From Adiantum capillus-veneris (lineage: Eukaryota > Streptophyta > Polypodiopsida > Polypodiales > Pteridaceae), in NCBI GenBank assembly GCA_014529385.2, contig CM043953.1, positions 97,353,842 through 97,417,841 of the forward strand: a DNA stretch of 64,000 nucleotides, read 5' to 3'. Each line of letters starts with the position of its first letter. The stretch's first letter is position 1. The position numbers and the translations under genes are program-made. This document shows positions 12,550 to 23,415 of this stretch, one piece after another. The notes under the pieces were generated by a model. That model saw only the letters and a list, made by a program, of their open reading frames with translations, was not told where the DNA came from and ran no database searches.

Positions 12550-12554
12550 GGTGT
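12550..12554. repeat. Target-site duplication of element B, left copy
   Basis: GGTGT, repeated exactly at 25780-25784 on the other side of element B. Removing B and one copy restores A's LTR sequence as seen at 4050 in the 5' LTR. Confidence 0.9.
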
Positions 12555-12750
12555 TGTTAACCCTCACGGCACACGGACACCCATCACCTACGATGGACGC
12601 GTATTATGTATTTGGTAGAGTCAGGTATCGGGCTTGTCGGACCAATAGGGAAAGGTAGAGTGATCGCCGATGAGAGGCGCACTTTAACTTGGACATTCAA
12701 GGGATTAGTTGGTTAAGCATGGGCGCCCAAGTGTGAATAGGGTGAGCTCC

Positions 12751-12758
12751 TATAAAAG
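12751..12758 (+). promoter_or_regulatory. TATA box of the B LTR
   Basis: TATAAAAG preceded by GAGCTCC. Conserved in the 3' LTR (25398) and in both LTRs of B' (minus strand, near 52920 and 61297). Likely drives the genomic transcript of element B. Confidence 0.65.
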
Positions 12759-12847
12759 CCAACTAAACCTAATTTTTACTCATTCTCTCATTTGTGCAAT
12801 TGAAGAGTGCTCTTGCTCCATCTCCATCTTCTTCTTCTTCACCTCCT

Positions 12848-12885
<38 letters not shown>

Positions 12886-12894
12886 GGAGAGTGT
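12848..12894 (+). repeat. TG/AG compound microsatellite in the B LTR
   Basis: A (TG)n run followed by (AG)n. The length differs from the 3' LTR (25495-25530) and from the B' LTRs (near 52790-52822 and 61159-61200), where the same site is (CT)n(CA)n on the plus strand. It lies just downstream of the TATA box, so it is probably transcribed. Confidence 0.8.
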
Positions 12895-13140
12895 GTGTGC
12901 GATCGAGCATTACGAAGGCACGACGGCGGCGAAGCGGTTGAGCGCGGCACGACTGCAGCTTCTTCTTCATCGCGGCGAGGAATCCACCACGAAGGCGAGC
13001 GTAGAGCGGTGAGTGACACACCCTTTGTTTTCTTGAGCTTGCTAGTTTAGGCTTGTTGTGTGCTTGGAGCCGTCTGTGGCTCGCACATGGTGTATTGGCA
13101 AGTCCCTTGCTTCGACAGTGCGGCAAGGAGCGCACATTTT

Positions 13141-13157
13141 TGGCGCCGCTGCCGGGG
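13141..13157 (+). other. Element B primer-binding site
   Basis: TGGCGCCGCTGCCGGGG starts four bases after the LTR end. It closely resembles the TGGCGCCGTTGCCGGGG site used by Athila/Tat elements, usually assigned to a tRNA-Asp primer. B' has the TTGCCGGGG version on the minus strand at 60890-60909. Confidence 0.8.
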
Positions 13158-13802
13158 ATATGCCCTACACTAAGCTCGGTTAGCACTTTACACTTCCTGG
13201 TGGTGCAATTTCTATCATAGGAAAGGCAGGGAAGGAGTGTGTGGGAAGAAAATAAAAATTCGGAAAGAAAAAAACGCGAGTGAGCGGGCGGCGAAATTTT
13301 TCGAAAATAAAAAACGTGACTCTTAAAACGGATGGGTTGGTTTGTATAAAAGATAGATCGGGATCGGGATCATTTGCCCAAGCCCAAGCCCAAGCCCAAG
13401 CCCAAGCCCAGGCCCAGGCCTCAGTCCTCAGTCCTCTGATATATACTAGACTCACTCTTATATATATACCCTACTCCCTCAAGAGAGAATGAGAGCATGT
13501 GGGACAAGTCCTCCACTCTCCTCCTTTCTCTTCCCACTTGCACCCTTAGACTTTCTAGTTTGGGCCTAGTTCCCTACTAGAAATTGACAGTTTTAGGGAT
13601 TTCGAGGGCATAGAGTGACCAAACGGAGGGCTGTAAAGCACGGCACGACCCTCTAACCGATACGCTCGTTTTGAGCTATCACACGGCCCATTCCACGACA
13701 CGCTCTAAAAAATCTAGCAAAAAAACAAACAAAAAACACGCTAAAAACTAGTCACAAGGTCTCCTAGAGCAGCTTTTTGACACCTTAGGGTATCAAAAGC
13801 AC
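13158..13802 (+). other. Element B leader with CCCAAG repeat
   Basis: About 645 bp before gag. At 13377-13418 there are about five CCCAAG units followed by CCCAGG units. B' has only about two units (60303-60321), so the array has changed since the two diverged. The remainder is AT-rich with no credible ORF. Confidence 0.6.
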
Positions 13803-16800
13803 ATGCACTTACGCTCTGGGCGGGTGCTAGAACACGAGCATATTGAGAGTGCCTCTGTTCATACGGACACCCATTACCCATCCACGATAAGCTCTAGACC
13901 CTCAGCGGGGACACAAGGTAGCACCACCCAAGACCCTAAAATAGCCGCTAGTGATTCCTCCTCCGACTCAGAAATCATGGAAGCATACCCTACCCAAAAC
14001 ACTGAGAGAGAAGGCCATGCACCTCCCGAAGCTCCACAGCCTAGTACTAGTATGTTTAGCCGTTTCATGGAAACATTAGGTAAAGCTACTCGCTCGGAAC
14101 CTGAGGCAAATGAAGCACAAGAAGGGGGTGGGGAAGTGGACTCTCCTTTCACATCGCACGTGGACCCCACACCCCCAAAGAGTGTCCATGTGGATATCCT
14201 GCCAACTTCTTACCAAGAAGGCCCTGTTGAGCTGCCTCCTTCAGAAGTTCCCTCTAGAGTACCGTTGGTGACAAGTAAAACCACGGGGAGCAACATTGCT
14301 TCTACCTCACAAGAAACCGTTAACACGTCGACTCTAGAAGGATTGTTCATTAATGATCATTGGACATACGACCTCCACACTGAGGTGTTGACGGATCTAC
14401 ACTCTGGCCACGCCTACCATGTAGGATGGATAGAGATTGTACAATCCACCTCTAGTGCCACGAGCATCGAAGATCAACAGAAAATGATCTGTAATGTTAT
14501 CCATGGCATTATTCAATCAGAAAGGCAAAACCGAGGGGTAAATATACTCTCAACTGGCCCCATGAGATTTTTGGATACGAGCAAGGCTCAACAGCCTACT
14601 CTATCACAAATGGAGACTCCTCTAATGAGTCCCATGGACCCATCTTACGTCATTTCACCTGGGGTCTCTATGCAATCTAAGCCTCCGAGCGAAAACTTTA
14701 GCTTCCCTAACTTGGCTCAACCCTCTATCAAGGAAAACACAGTGCTCACTCCAGGGATAAGCCTGACAGAGAATGTACCGATGACATCTACGGTTAGCGC
14801 AGTGCCACTACCTAGTGTCGTAGTACCTAATATGGGGCCTCGACCGTATGTGCCTCTAGCCCCTTATGCACACATGGCCCCCACACCTCCAATTGTACCA
14901 CTTGCTTATGCTCCTCGAGTGCCGCTCCCTAGCTCTTATCCGAGTGGACCTATGCCCGGTTATGTTCCATATACTGCATCATCTATACATATGCCAAGAC
15001 CGGTACCCGTTCCTCTCCCACATATGATTCCAAGAGTACCTCCACCGGCCCTACCTCCTCACATAGGTGACTTGGCAGCGTTTGCTCAAACCATAGGTCG
15101 ATCTATCGCGGAAAATATGCGTCACGCATCTGATAGAGAGCCTAGAAGTAAGGCAGTACAAATTGCCAAACTCACGCAAAAATTCAATGGGGACGAAGAT
15201 GCTAGAAAACACATTGAAGTGTTTGAACAAGTATGTGATTCCTTAGGGGAACGCAACGAACTACATAAGTGCAATGCCTTAAGCTTGACATTAAGTGGGA
15301 AGGCTAGAGATTGGTATAGAACCCTAAGGGTGGACGAGAAAACAATCTACCCTACCCTTCGAAGGTTGTTTCTAAAGGAGTACATATGAGAAGGTGTGCT
15401 TTGGGGTGTAGCATCTCAGCTACAGAAGGCCGAACGTAAGGAAGGAGAGTCAGTAAGGGACTTCATTAGTCGTCTAAAGCACTTAAACTCTTGCTGCCCT
15501 GTAAATGAGCGCTTCAACAATAACCAACTGCTTGATCGATTCATTCGAGGGTTGAGGAATGAAGGAATCTATAATGGACTAGTGATTAGAGGTATCACAA
15601 CCTGGGAAGATGTCACTGCCAATGCAATCCAATTAGAGGACAACTTGATGATAGCAGGCATGAGGGTGTCTACTGACACGAGATCCACTAGCTCACAAGC
15701 CATTGAGTATGAACCCATGACTGCAAAGCCCATTGCCAATGAGCCAAAGGTATTTGAGACATTCTTGACAGACCTCACCAAGGCAATCCAAGAGTCTCTT
15801 AAGGATAATCGACCCCCTCAAAATAGTCACATGTATCCAAGAAGGGAGCAACAATGGTGTTCCATTTGCTTAGGTCCACATAGCACTAGTGAGTGCCCTA
15901 CGTTTAGAGTAAAATTTAATGGAACTTGCAACGCATGTGGTAGGTATGGTCACCAAGCTAAGGATTGTTTAATGATCAAACGTATGATGGCAAATAGACC
16001 ACCTGTAGCCTGGACGGATGCGCCTCGAGCTCCTGTATTGATGCCTACTCCACCTGTTGAGCAACTACCGCAACACATGGTCCCTAGACCTCAAAATGTT
16101 GTACAAGCTACGCCGTTACCACCTCCTGTGCTAGGACCGCAGCCCCCGCATCCAAGAGTCGCCCCTATGAACCAAGTGGGTTGCGAGCCATCTAATGCTT
16201 ATGCAGATGGTTGTGAGGAGGAAATAGACACTAGTATTGCCTACGGACTTGATACATTGGAAGAATGTCCTATATACTACATGGAAGATTGTTGGGGACA
16301 AGTCAAGCCGGTTTATCAAGCTGCTGCTCTCGCATCCAGAGGTCAAAATATCAACACCCAGGCTAGGAGGCCACCTCTTCAATGCTACGAGTGTGGTGGA
16401 CCACATCGAGTAGCGGAGTGCTCTATTAGGCTGCAAAAGAATGCTGCACAGATGCAAGTGAATCAAGGGAGCACGTCTGCAATGTCAATACTCACATGTA
16501 ATCGTTGTGGCATAGATCACTTGATTGCCCAATGCCCCTATAACCCAAATGCGCCTAAAATCACACCCCTAAATTTGGTCGAAATTGCTAGTGTGACATC
16601 GCCAATACCACCCATCGCACCCGCTTATGCAATTACACGGTCCATGCTTCAAGGGCCAGGACATATCCTCGAAGAGAGAGATACCATTTCAGTTATCCAA
16701 GCAAAGAAAAAGAAGACACGAAGGAAGAAGTCACAGAATACGGAAAATTCAAAGCCAAGTTCCAAAACAAACATAGGAACATGAGATGACCCCGTGTATA

Positions 16801-17665
16801 TGAATGACCTCGAGGATGATTCAGATTCAGTCGAGACAATGGAGACTAGAACCAATACCACAAAGGGAAAGACCGACAAAGAAAACCGTAACATGGAACC
16901 AAATGGAAACCGAATAAGAGAAAATCATAAGGAGCCTCTGAAAACACCACAAGTGTTTCCAAATCCAATCCAAGACCCCCAAGATAAACCGCAGGGGCAA
17001 AAAGGGAAGAATCGTAAAAAGAAGATTGGGATGTACCCAAACCCTGTAGACGAGATTAAGCAGGTGAAACATCTAAGAGGTTTAGTGGAGGAGACTCAAA
17101 GGAAACTAGAACCAGAACCCATGCAGGTCAAAATGCATGACACAGTGTTTCCCACGCAAGTTCATCCACCCCACATGAACCATAGACCGTTAGCCATATC
17201 TAGTATCATCCAAGAAGGGAGTGAGGACAGGACATCAGAAAGTGAGCATACACCCTTCTTGTTGGAAAGGATGTTTATCGAAGGAATACCTGATCCCATT
17301 GAGGAATATGAGATTCCATCCTCACCAGTTCTTAGTCAAGGACCTACACCCTGCAAAACGCCAATGAATGTTGCCAAACTAGTGGACTTCATGTCTTCTG
17401 AGGTCCGAACCACGATCATAGCAAAGCTGTATGGAGATCCTGAGTTATTCCTTGCACTTCGAGCATTTCTTAACGGAGAGCTACGAACGGGATTACCGCA
17501 GTTTGCGCAACCAAATAGGCCTGACTCGATTATGATTGATGAGGAAAATCATGTGCAATCACTTGACTTAGATGGACACGAGTCTGTGATCGAGGTACCC
17601 ATTAACGAATTAGGGCAGTATTTTGAAGGCGACGAGTCTAATGCGACCCTACCCATCACTACCAA
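13803..17665 (+). pseudogene. Element B gag
   Basis: Starts at ATG 13803 (MHLRSGR) and stays in one frame to about 17665, broken by TGA at 15387 and TGA at 16782. B' reads CGA (Arg) and GGA (Gly) at those codons, so both stops are recent lesions. N-terminal 300 residues are Ser/Thr/Pro-rich, then a Pro-rich segment (VPLPHMIPRVPPPALPP). The Gag core follows (FNGDEDARKHIEVFEQV, ARDWYRTL, LRRLFLKEYI, LDRFIRGL). Four zinc knuckles follow: 15858-15896, 15927-15968, 16383-16421 and 16497-16535. Only the second has canonical CX2CX4HX4C spacing; the other three are CX2CX3HX4C. The last third is charged and basic. Role: capsid and RNA packaging. Confidence 0.85.
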
Positions 17666-20510
17666 GGAATTCTTGATGGTGGTGCTGGAGTTAGCATCGT
17701 TACAAAAGATTGTTGGGAATCCATGGGAAAACCCCGCCTCAGTGTTACTAACATTGTGGTAAAGATGGCAAATGGTACCATAGCCAAACCTATGGGGATG
17801 CTCAAGGATCTTAAGATCAAAGTTCTAGGACACAAGGTACGACACACGTTCATTGTAATGGATTTCTCTAAACACCTTATGTCATATGAAATGATTTTAG
17901 GACAACCATTCATGAGGGAAGCACAAATGGTTCACGATTGGTCTAAAAATCATGTCTATTTGCAATTCCAAGACTCTGTGCTTAGAGTGAATTTGGTGAC
18001 TGGTAAGGTACACCCCTTAGGGAGTAAATCCATTATTGATCATCGCTCTGACACCACAGTTCACTCGGCCCCACTACAATATTGTTACACTTGTAAGAAG
18101 GATACAGACATTGGCCAAGATTCTCCTTACATGGATATGTTACCGGGTATGACTGAGTCGGACAATGTGGATTGGGTACACCTAGCTGAAACCATAGATA
18201 CCTGGGGAAATAGAGGAACCACTTGGGTCACACCAGAGGGGGAAGAGGTACCACAAATTGCACCTCTGAACATGATAAGTGCCATACATGCATCTTCTAA
18301 GGGCAAGGCAATTGTGGACCAATCTGACAGTGACACTGATAGCTCAATAGAAGACTTTGACCAACACGACTTGGACACTGACTCCCAGAGTGAAACGGAT
18401 TCTGAATCTCATGAATTAGAGAGTGGAGCAAGTTCACAGTCAAAACATTCGGAAGGATCGAGCACATCAACCGATGATAGCTCCTCCGAGAGTGAAGAGG
18501 ACACCAACGAGGACTCCTTTAGTGAGCCAGATCTAAATGCAAATCAAAAGCAGGTCTCAAATAAGAAAAAGAAAAACCTTAAGAGGCGTCGATATCGAGC
18601 CAATGTACGTGCTAGGATAAACAAGAAGAGATCCTCAGCAGAATGGCTCAGTTATATAGGAGCATGTGATGCTCATCGAAAATTGGTAGACAATTGGGGT
18701 GAATATCTCCAAAATGTTATGTGGTGTAGACCACGACCCCATGACATAGCCCAATTAGAGATCATAGACAAGCCAAAGTTGAGCCGCACTGCAAGGAGGC
18801 GTCAAAACCAAGAGTTAGCTCGACAACACAAGAAAGCAGAAATGGAAGCACAAACCAACGCACAACCAGAATCCACAGACTTGCATCCTGCACCAGAACA
18901 TTTCAAATCTTACACCACAGGGGAAGCAAAGGTTGTGTACACAAAAGCCCAAAGAATACCTATCGATGGGAATAATGGAATCTATGATGGTCCGGCAATA
19001 GTTAAAGAAATAGAATTAGCTGACCCCGGTGAAGAATCAAAACCTGTTTTTATTGCCCAAGACCTCACAGAAGTTGAAGAGGCGGTCCTCAAAGAGCTTC
19101 TCAAGGAATTCAAGGACGTATTCGCTTGGACATACCATGATATGAAAGGTGTTCCGCCTTCTGTGGTCCAACATACAATCCCTATGATTAGCACTGCGAA
19201 GCCCGTACAACAAAGACCCTACCCGATGAATCCTAAGTACGCAAAGATCATTCAAGAAGAACTAGAAAAGCTTATCAAATGTGGGTTCATATATCCTATT
19301 GAACACTCTGAATGGGTGTCGCCAATAGTTATCGTGCCAAAAAAGAATGGGAAACTCAGGGTGTGCGTGGACCTCAAAAAAGTTAATGCAGCTACTAGAA
19401 GAGACCATTACCCCCTACCATATTCCGAACATGTACTCGAAAGAGTTGCAGGCAAGGAAGCTTATAGCTTTCTAGATGGGTACTCAGGCTACAACCAAAT
19501 CACGATAGCGCTAGAGGACCAAGCTAAAACTGCCTTCATCACAGAATTTGGCGTGTTTGCATTTCGTGTGATGGCTTTTGGCTTAACAAATGCCCCTGCT
19601 ACATTCCAACGATTAATAAACACTGCTTTTAAAGAATATTTGAGAGAGTTTTGTGAAGCTTTCTTAGACGACCTTTGTGTTTACTCTTCTTGGAAAGAAC
19701 ATCTATCATGTTTGCGGAAGGTGTTTGAAAAATGTAGGTTATATCGTATCTCATTGAACCCGTTCAAATGCCAATTTTGGGTCAAGCATGGAGTTATTTT
19801 AGGGCATATAGTATCCAAGAATGGTATCTCAACCGATGAGAGCAAAATTAAAGTGATTCTAGAGTTACCACCACCAACCAATTACAAGGGAGTTCAAAGG
19901 TTCATGGGACACGTGGGTTATTATCGACGGTTTATTTTATTTTTCGCTGAGATAGCACGTCCTTTGTACAAGCTTCTCATTGAATTTAAATGGACTGAAG
20001 AGTGTGACCAGGCCTATGAACAATTGAAGAAAACACTAGCAAGTGCTCCAATTTTAAGGACACCTAACTGGGATGTCATTTTCCATGTGCATATTGATGC
20101 ATCAAACTTTGCTATTGGGTGTGTTCTCACTCAACCAGGAGAACATAAATTGGACTATCCCATTAGCTTTGCAAGCCGTCAATTGAACGATGCTGAAAGG
20201 AACTACACCACTACAGAGCGAGAAGGTTTGGCAATGGTTTATGCAGTAAAGAAATTTCGCTACTACCTTCTGGCAAACAAGTTTGTATTTTATGTGGATC
20301 ATCAAGCGTTGCTGTATCTGGTAAACAAGCCATGCTCCACAGGAAGAATCACACGATGGTTGTTAATTCTTCTTGAGTTTGATTTCACGATTGTAGTGAG
20401 ACCCGGTAAAAGGCACGTCATGGCTGATCATTTGTCTCGCATACCCAATGGTGAAGCCCCTACAGGAGTTGATGATGAATTACCCGATACTTCCCTATTC
20501 ATAGTTGAGA
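17666..20510 (+). pseudogene. Element B protease-RT-RNase H
   Basis: A 16-bp deletion near 17666, compared with B', moves the frame; coding then runs open to a stop at 20546. Retropepsin-like domain: ILDGGAGVSIV with Asp at 17675, then MILGQPFM; the usual DTGA is DGGA here and in B'. A long acidic Ser/Asp/Glu linker and a basic stretch (KKKKNLKRRRYR) follow. RT: EWVSPIVIVPKKNGKLRVC, FLDGYSGYNQI, FGLTNAPATFQRL and catalytic FLDDLC with Asp-Asp at 19667-19672. RNase H: HVHIDASNFAIG (Asp intact), TTEREGLAMVYAVKKFRYYL, FYVDHQALLYL. The frame ends where integrase opens in another frame, so a single-base shift near 20505 separates them. Confidence 0.85.
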
Positions 20511-20511
20511 C

Positions 20512-23133
20512 ATGCCTGAATGGAGTGAGAACATTGTTAACTTTTTAGTTAATGGTTTTCCACCCAAGGAACTTCGTAAGGATATCGCTCGAAGGCTAGT
20601 AAAAGAATGTGAACCCTATTGTTTGATTGCCGGAACCCTGTATAGATTAGGCAAGGACGATATTCTTAGGCGTTGTGCCCGCGAGGATGAATATTTGTAT
20701 ATCTTGCAAGAAGCACATATGGGCATAGCAGGAGGACATTTTTCAGGGGACCTGACTGCTAGAAAGGTGCTGCAATCAGGCTATTGGTGGCCAACTTTAT
20801 TTAAGGATGCATCACTTTTTACAAAAGGGTGTGATGAGTGCCAACGTTACAAGACCACACAGCGCAAGGACAGAATGCCCTTACATCCTATTAAAGTAAC
20901 CCAACCATTTGAAAAATGGGGCTTAGACTTTGTAGGTCCAATTAGTCCCGCAGCTCGCAACACTCAATCTCGATATATTCTAGTTGCTACGGACTATGTA
21001 ACAAAGTGGGCTGAAGCTAAGGCTTCACAAAAAGCTGACGCGAGGACAACAGCTAAGTTTCTTTTTGAGAACATTATCACAAGATTTGGTTGCCCTTTTG
21101 AAATTGTTAGTGATAATGGTACCCATTTTATAAATGAGGTAATAAGAGAGCTTACCACGACCTTTATGATATCCCACCATAAGTCTACACCTTATTACCC
21201 GCAAGCTAATGGACAAGCCGAGAGCACCAACAAGACTCTAATCTCTATTTTAACCAAGACGGTAGAAGCTCATCGCACTGATTGGGATTTGAAGTTGACA
21301 TCTGCTCTATGGGCTTATCGTACTGCTTATAAAGTGGCTATTAATTGTACGCCATTCAAAATGGTATACGGCCAAGAAGCGGTTATGCCTTGGGAGTTTG
21401 TCATTCCTAGTCTTAGGGTAGCTTCGCAAGAAGGATGGAATGGTAACCCCTTAACCGAGCGTTTGTTTATCTTAGAAAAACTAGACGAAGAGAGACAGTT
21501 GGCTGTGCAAAATGCTCTTGTGGAAAAGGATAGGAGAAAGAAGTGGTTTGATCGCCATGTGAAGGACAAGGATATCAAAGTTGGTGATAAAGTCCTTATG
21601 TATGGAGTACGTAAAGAGAAGAAAAAGTTGAAATATGCTGGTAAAGGACCATATAGAGTATGTGAAATTACCCCACAAGGTACCCTTCGTGTGGAAACTC
21701 TTGATGGAGTTGAAACCATTGGATTCCTCAATGGGAGTAAATTCAAAAGATATTATGAACCTTTAAGACAAGAAGAACTACGGGCCATTCATCAAAAGAA
21801 GGCCGCCAAAGCACAAACCGAGTTAAACAAGATACAAGCTCAAGCTGAGGCTAAGGAGCGACAACAACGTATAAGACAAAAACGAGAGGCTAACCTTGGG
21901 GTCACAAATGCATTCCACGTGGAAATCGAAGAGGATGGGTTGGACTCTGACACACCTCTACGATACCCCATTGAGTTAAATAGTGCCTATGGAAAAGTGC
22001 TATATAACGCCTTATTGGACATGGGTGCTAAATACAATCTGCTATCCTATGGGGTGTGGTGTCAGTTAGGGAAGCCACCTCTATCTGAGAGTATTATCCA
22101 AGTCAAGGGTGTCAACAAGAAAAAAACTGCGGTTTTTGGAATCTGGCACACTTCTGTCAGTTATGACAATGAGGTGGTAGCTCAAGACTTTTTGGTCATG
22201 CCTACTGGAACTATGGAGGGTAATATAAACCTAGGCCGCACGTGGATGATAGCCACCAAATGCACTATTGATTGGGGGACTGGGGGTGTTACAACGCAAA
22301 AACCAACTCTTAGCCCTACCACTCAAGCCATAGTCCCTGAGATATTGCCCAAGGAAATAAAACCCAAGACATTGCATGTCCAGGAGGTTGAACCATACGT
22401 CCCCATAGCCCAACTCTCTAGAGCTTCAACTAATGTAGTTGAAAGAAAGCTTGAGACACACAAGAACCATCCTAATATAACAGAGAAAACATACAAGTGG
22501 GTCCCTAAAACCTCTGTAGTGAGCATGGTTGATGCAAAAAAACGGAAACCTAGTAAGAACCGTACCACTCACTCCAAGAAATGTAAAGAAACGCTGCGTT
22601 GGATTCCTAAACGACTATTGGAAGCCCAAGGATACTATGAAGGAAATGATCAAATCTGGGTGCCCAAACGTAAAGTGTACTCTTACCTGTCACCTGGACC
22701 ATGTAAACCCAATCTTGTGGCTCCAAAACAAATTGAAAATTGCGGAAAGGAAAAAATCATGGAACGTTACACACCCGTTCTAGAGCTAGTTTGGGTACCA
22801 AAGAAAGAACGATTTGTCCCACCTAGCTCAGGAACAGGGAAATCAAATGAAGCTTCTTGCTCTTCATGTAGTTCCTATACGCAAATAGAAGCTTCGACAC
22901 AACCTCCACCTACCACTGTACATATCCATCCAAGCACGAAAGAGTTTGCACCTTCCGGGGTAAGTTCACCACCTACAACAACGTTGCAAATAAAATCCTG
23001 GGAGAGTACCTTACCACCCTTGCAGCTTGACGAGGCACCTAGGGTAATAGAAAACTACTGGCAAAAATCCTCACCTATTACCAACTGGAACAATTGGTTT
23101 CAAAGGGTGACAAGCTCATTTCAAACGGTATGA
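20512..23133 (+). CDS. Element B integrase with second protease-like domain and WVPK-repeat tail
   Basis: 873 codons, uninterrupted. Zinc domain: His69, His76 and CDECQRYK. Core with Asp139 (WGLDFVG), Asp201 (VSDNGTHF) and Glu237 (GQAESTN), exactly D,D35E. GPY/F-type module near residues 380-395 (GKGPYRVCEI). Coiled, Lys/Gln/Glu-rich segment at about 420-465. Residues about 480-585 form a second retropepsin-like block: ALLDMGAKYNLLS (Asp503), DFLVMPTGTMEGNINLGRTWM. The tail (about 650-800) has four W(V/I)PK motifs at 22498, 22600, 22657 and 22792, then an acidic/Pro-rich end. Integrase joins the cDNA to chromosomes; the roles of the added blocks are unknown. The ATG at 20512 is the first in frame, but in the active element this part is probably fused to RNase H. 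Confidence 0.8.
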   Translation: MPEWSENIVNFLVNGFPPKELRKDIARRLVKECEPYCLIAGTLYRLGKDDILRRCAREDEYLYILQEAHMGIAGGHFSGDLTARKVLQSGYWWPTLFKDASLFTKGCDECQRYKTTQRKDRMPLHPIKVTQPFEKWGLDFVGPISPAARNTQSRYILVATDYVTKWAEAKASQKADARTTAKFLFENIITRFGCPFEIVSDNGTHFINEVIRELTTTFMISHHKSTPYYPQANGQAESTNKTLISILTKTVEAHRTDWDLKLTSALWAYRTAYKVAINCTPFKMVYGQEAVMPWEFVIPSLRVASQEGWNGNPLTERLFILEKLDEERQLAVQNALVEKDRRKKWFDRHVKDKDIKVGDKVLMYGVRKEKKKLKYAGKGPYRVCEITPQGTLRVETLDGVETIGFLNGSKFKRYYEPLRQEELRAIHQKKAAKAQTELNKIQAQAEAKERQQRIRQKREANLGVTNAFHVEIEEDGLDSDTPLRYPIELNSAYGKVLYNALLDMGAKYNLLSYGVWCQLGKPPLSESIIQVKGVNKKKTAVFGIWHTSVSYDNEVVAQDFLVMPTGTMEGNINLGRTWMIATKCTIDWGTGGVTTQKPTLSPTTQAIVPEILPKEIKPKTLHVQEVEPYVPIAQLSRASTNVVERKLETHKNHPNITEKTYKWVPKTSVVSMVDAKKRKPSKNRTTHSKKCKETLRWIPKRLLEAQGYYEGNDQIWVPKRKVYSYLSPGPCKPNLVAPKQIENCGKEKIMERYTPVLELVWVPKKERFVPPSSGTGKSNEASCSSCSSYTQIEASTQPPPTTVHIHPSTKEFAPSGVSSPPTTTLQIKSWESTLPPLQLDEAPRVIENYWQKSSPITNWNNWFQRVTSSFQTV

Positions 23134-23140
23134 TCTACCC

Positions 23141-23154
23141 AAGGAAGGGGGGAG
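23141..23154 (+). other. Internal polypurine tract of element B
   Basis: AAGGAAGGGGGGAG, followed by TGTTTGCTGAC. Conserved in B' (54730-54745, minus). It lies 2 kb before the tract that adjoins the 3' LTR and overlaps the end of the pol region. Could be a second plus-strand start or the remains of an older 3' LTR boundary. Confidence 0.5.
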
Positions 23155-23233
23155 TGTTTGCTGACAGTCATCATTCATTTGTTTCCCTCTCAACCTTTTT
23201 CCCTGACCTCTCAATCTCCGATCTTAGGGAATG

Positions 23234-23244
23234 TATATATATAG
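23234..23244 (+). promoter_or_regulatory. TATA-like box upstream of the element B 3' ORF
   Basis: TATATATATAG inside a stretch that is conserved in B' (where the site reads ACATATAAAGC near 54645, minus). It lies about 180 bp before the ATG at 23416. Inferred to drive a separate 3' transcript; the sequence alone does not prove this. Confidence 0.45.
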
Positions 23245-23415
23245 CCTTATACTCGCAAAAAAACAAAAATAGTAAAGAGCAAGAGCGCCTAGCAATGAGA
23301 GAGCACCCTATCAGATCTTACATATAAGTCTAAATTCACCGTGTCAAGTCAAGCAACACACAAAAACAACTCTTATGTTTTAAAGGCCTAACCAAATCTA
23401 TCTGTCTTGTCAGAA

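Larger units (their letters stand above)
10196..12554 (+). repeat. Element A 3' LTR, first segment
   Basis: Matches 355-4040 of the 5' LTR minus one copy of the 1.33-kb duplication. It is interrupted at 12554/12555 by element B and resumes at 25785. Position 11944 has TATAAATA, a clear TATA box upstream of AGAGCCC. Confidence 0.85.
12555..13136 (+). repeat. Element B 5' LTR
   Basis: Matches 25202-25779 with about four substitutions plus a length difference in the TG/AG microsatellite. Starts TG, ends CA. TATAAAAG lies at 12751. Confidence 0.9.

Noticed and set aside
12709-13186. Overlapping ORFs in the B LTR rich in Cys-Val or Arg-Glu repeats
   Set aside because: Translations of the TG/AG microsatellite; recur in every LTR copy on both strands.
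13377-13418. CCCAAG array as interstitial telomere repeat
   Set aside because: Hexamer is not the plant telomere unit (TTTAGGG) and it lies in a retroelement leader with variable copy number in B'.
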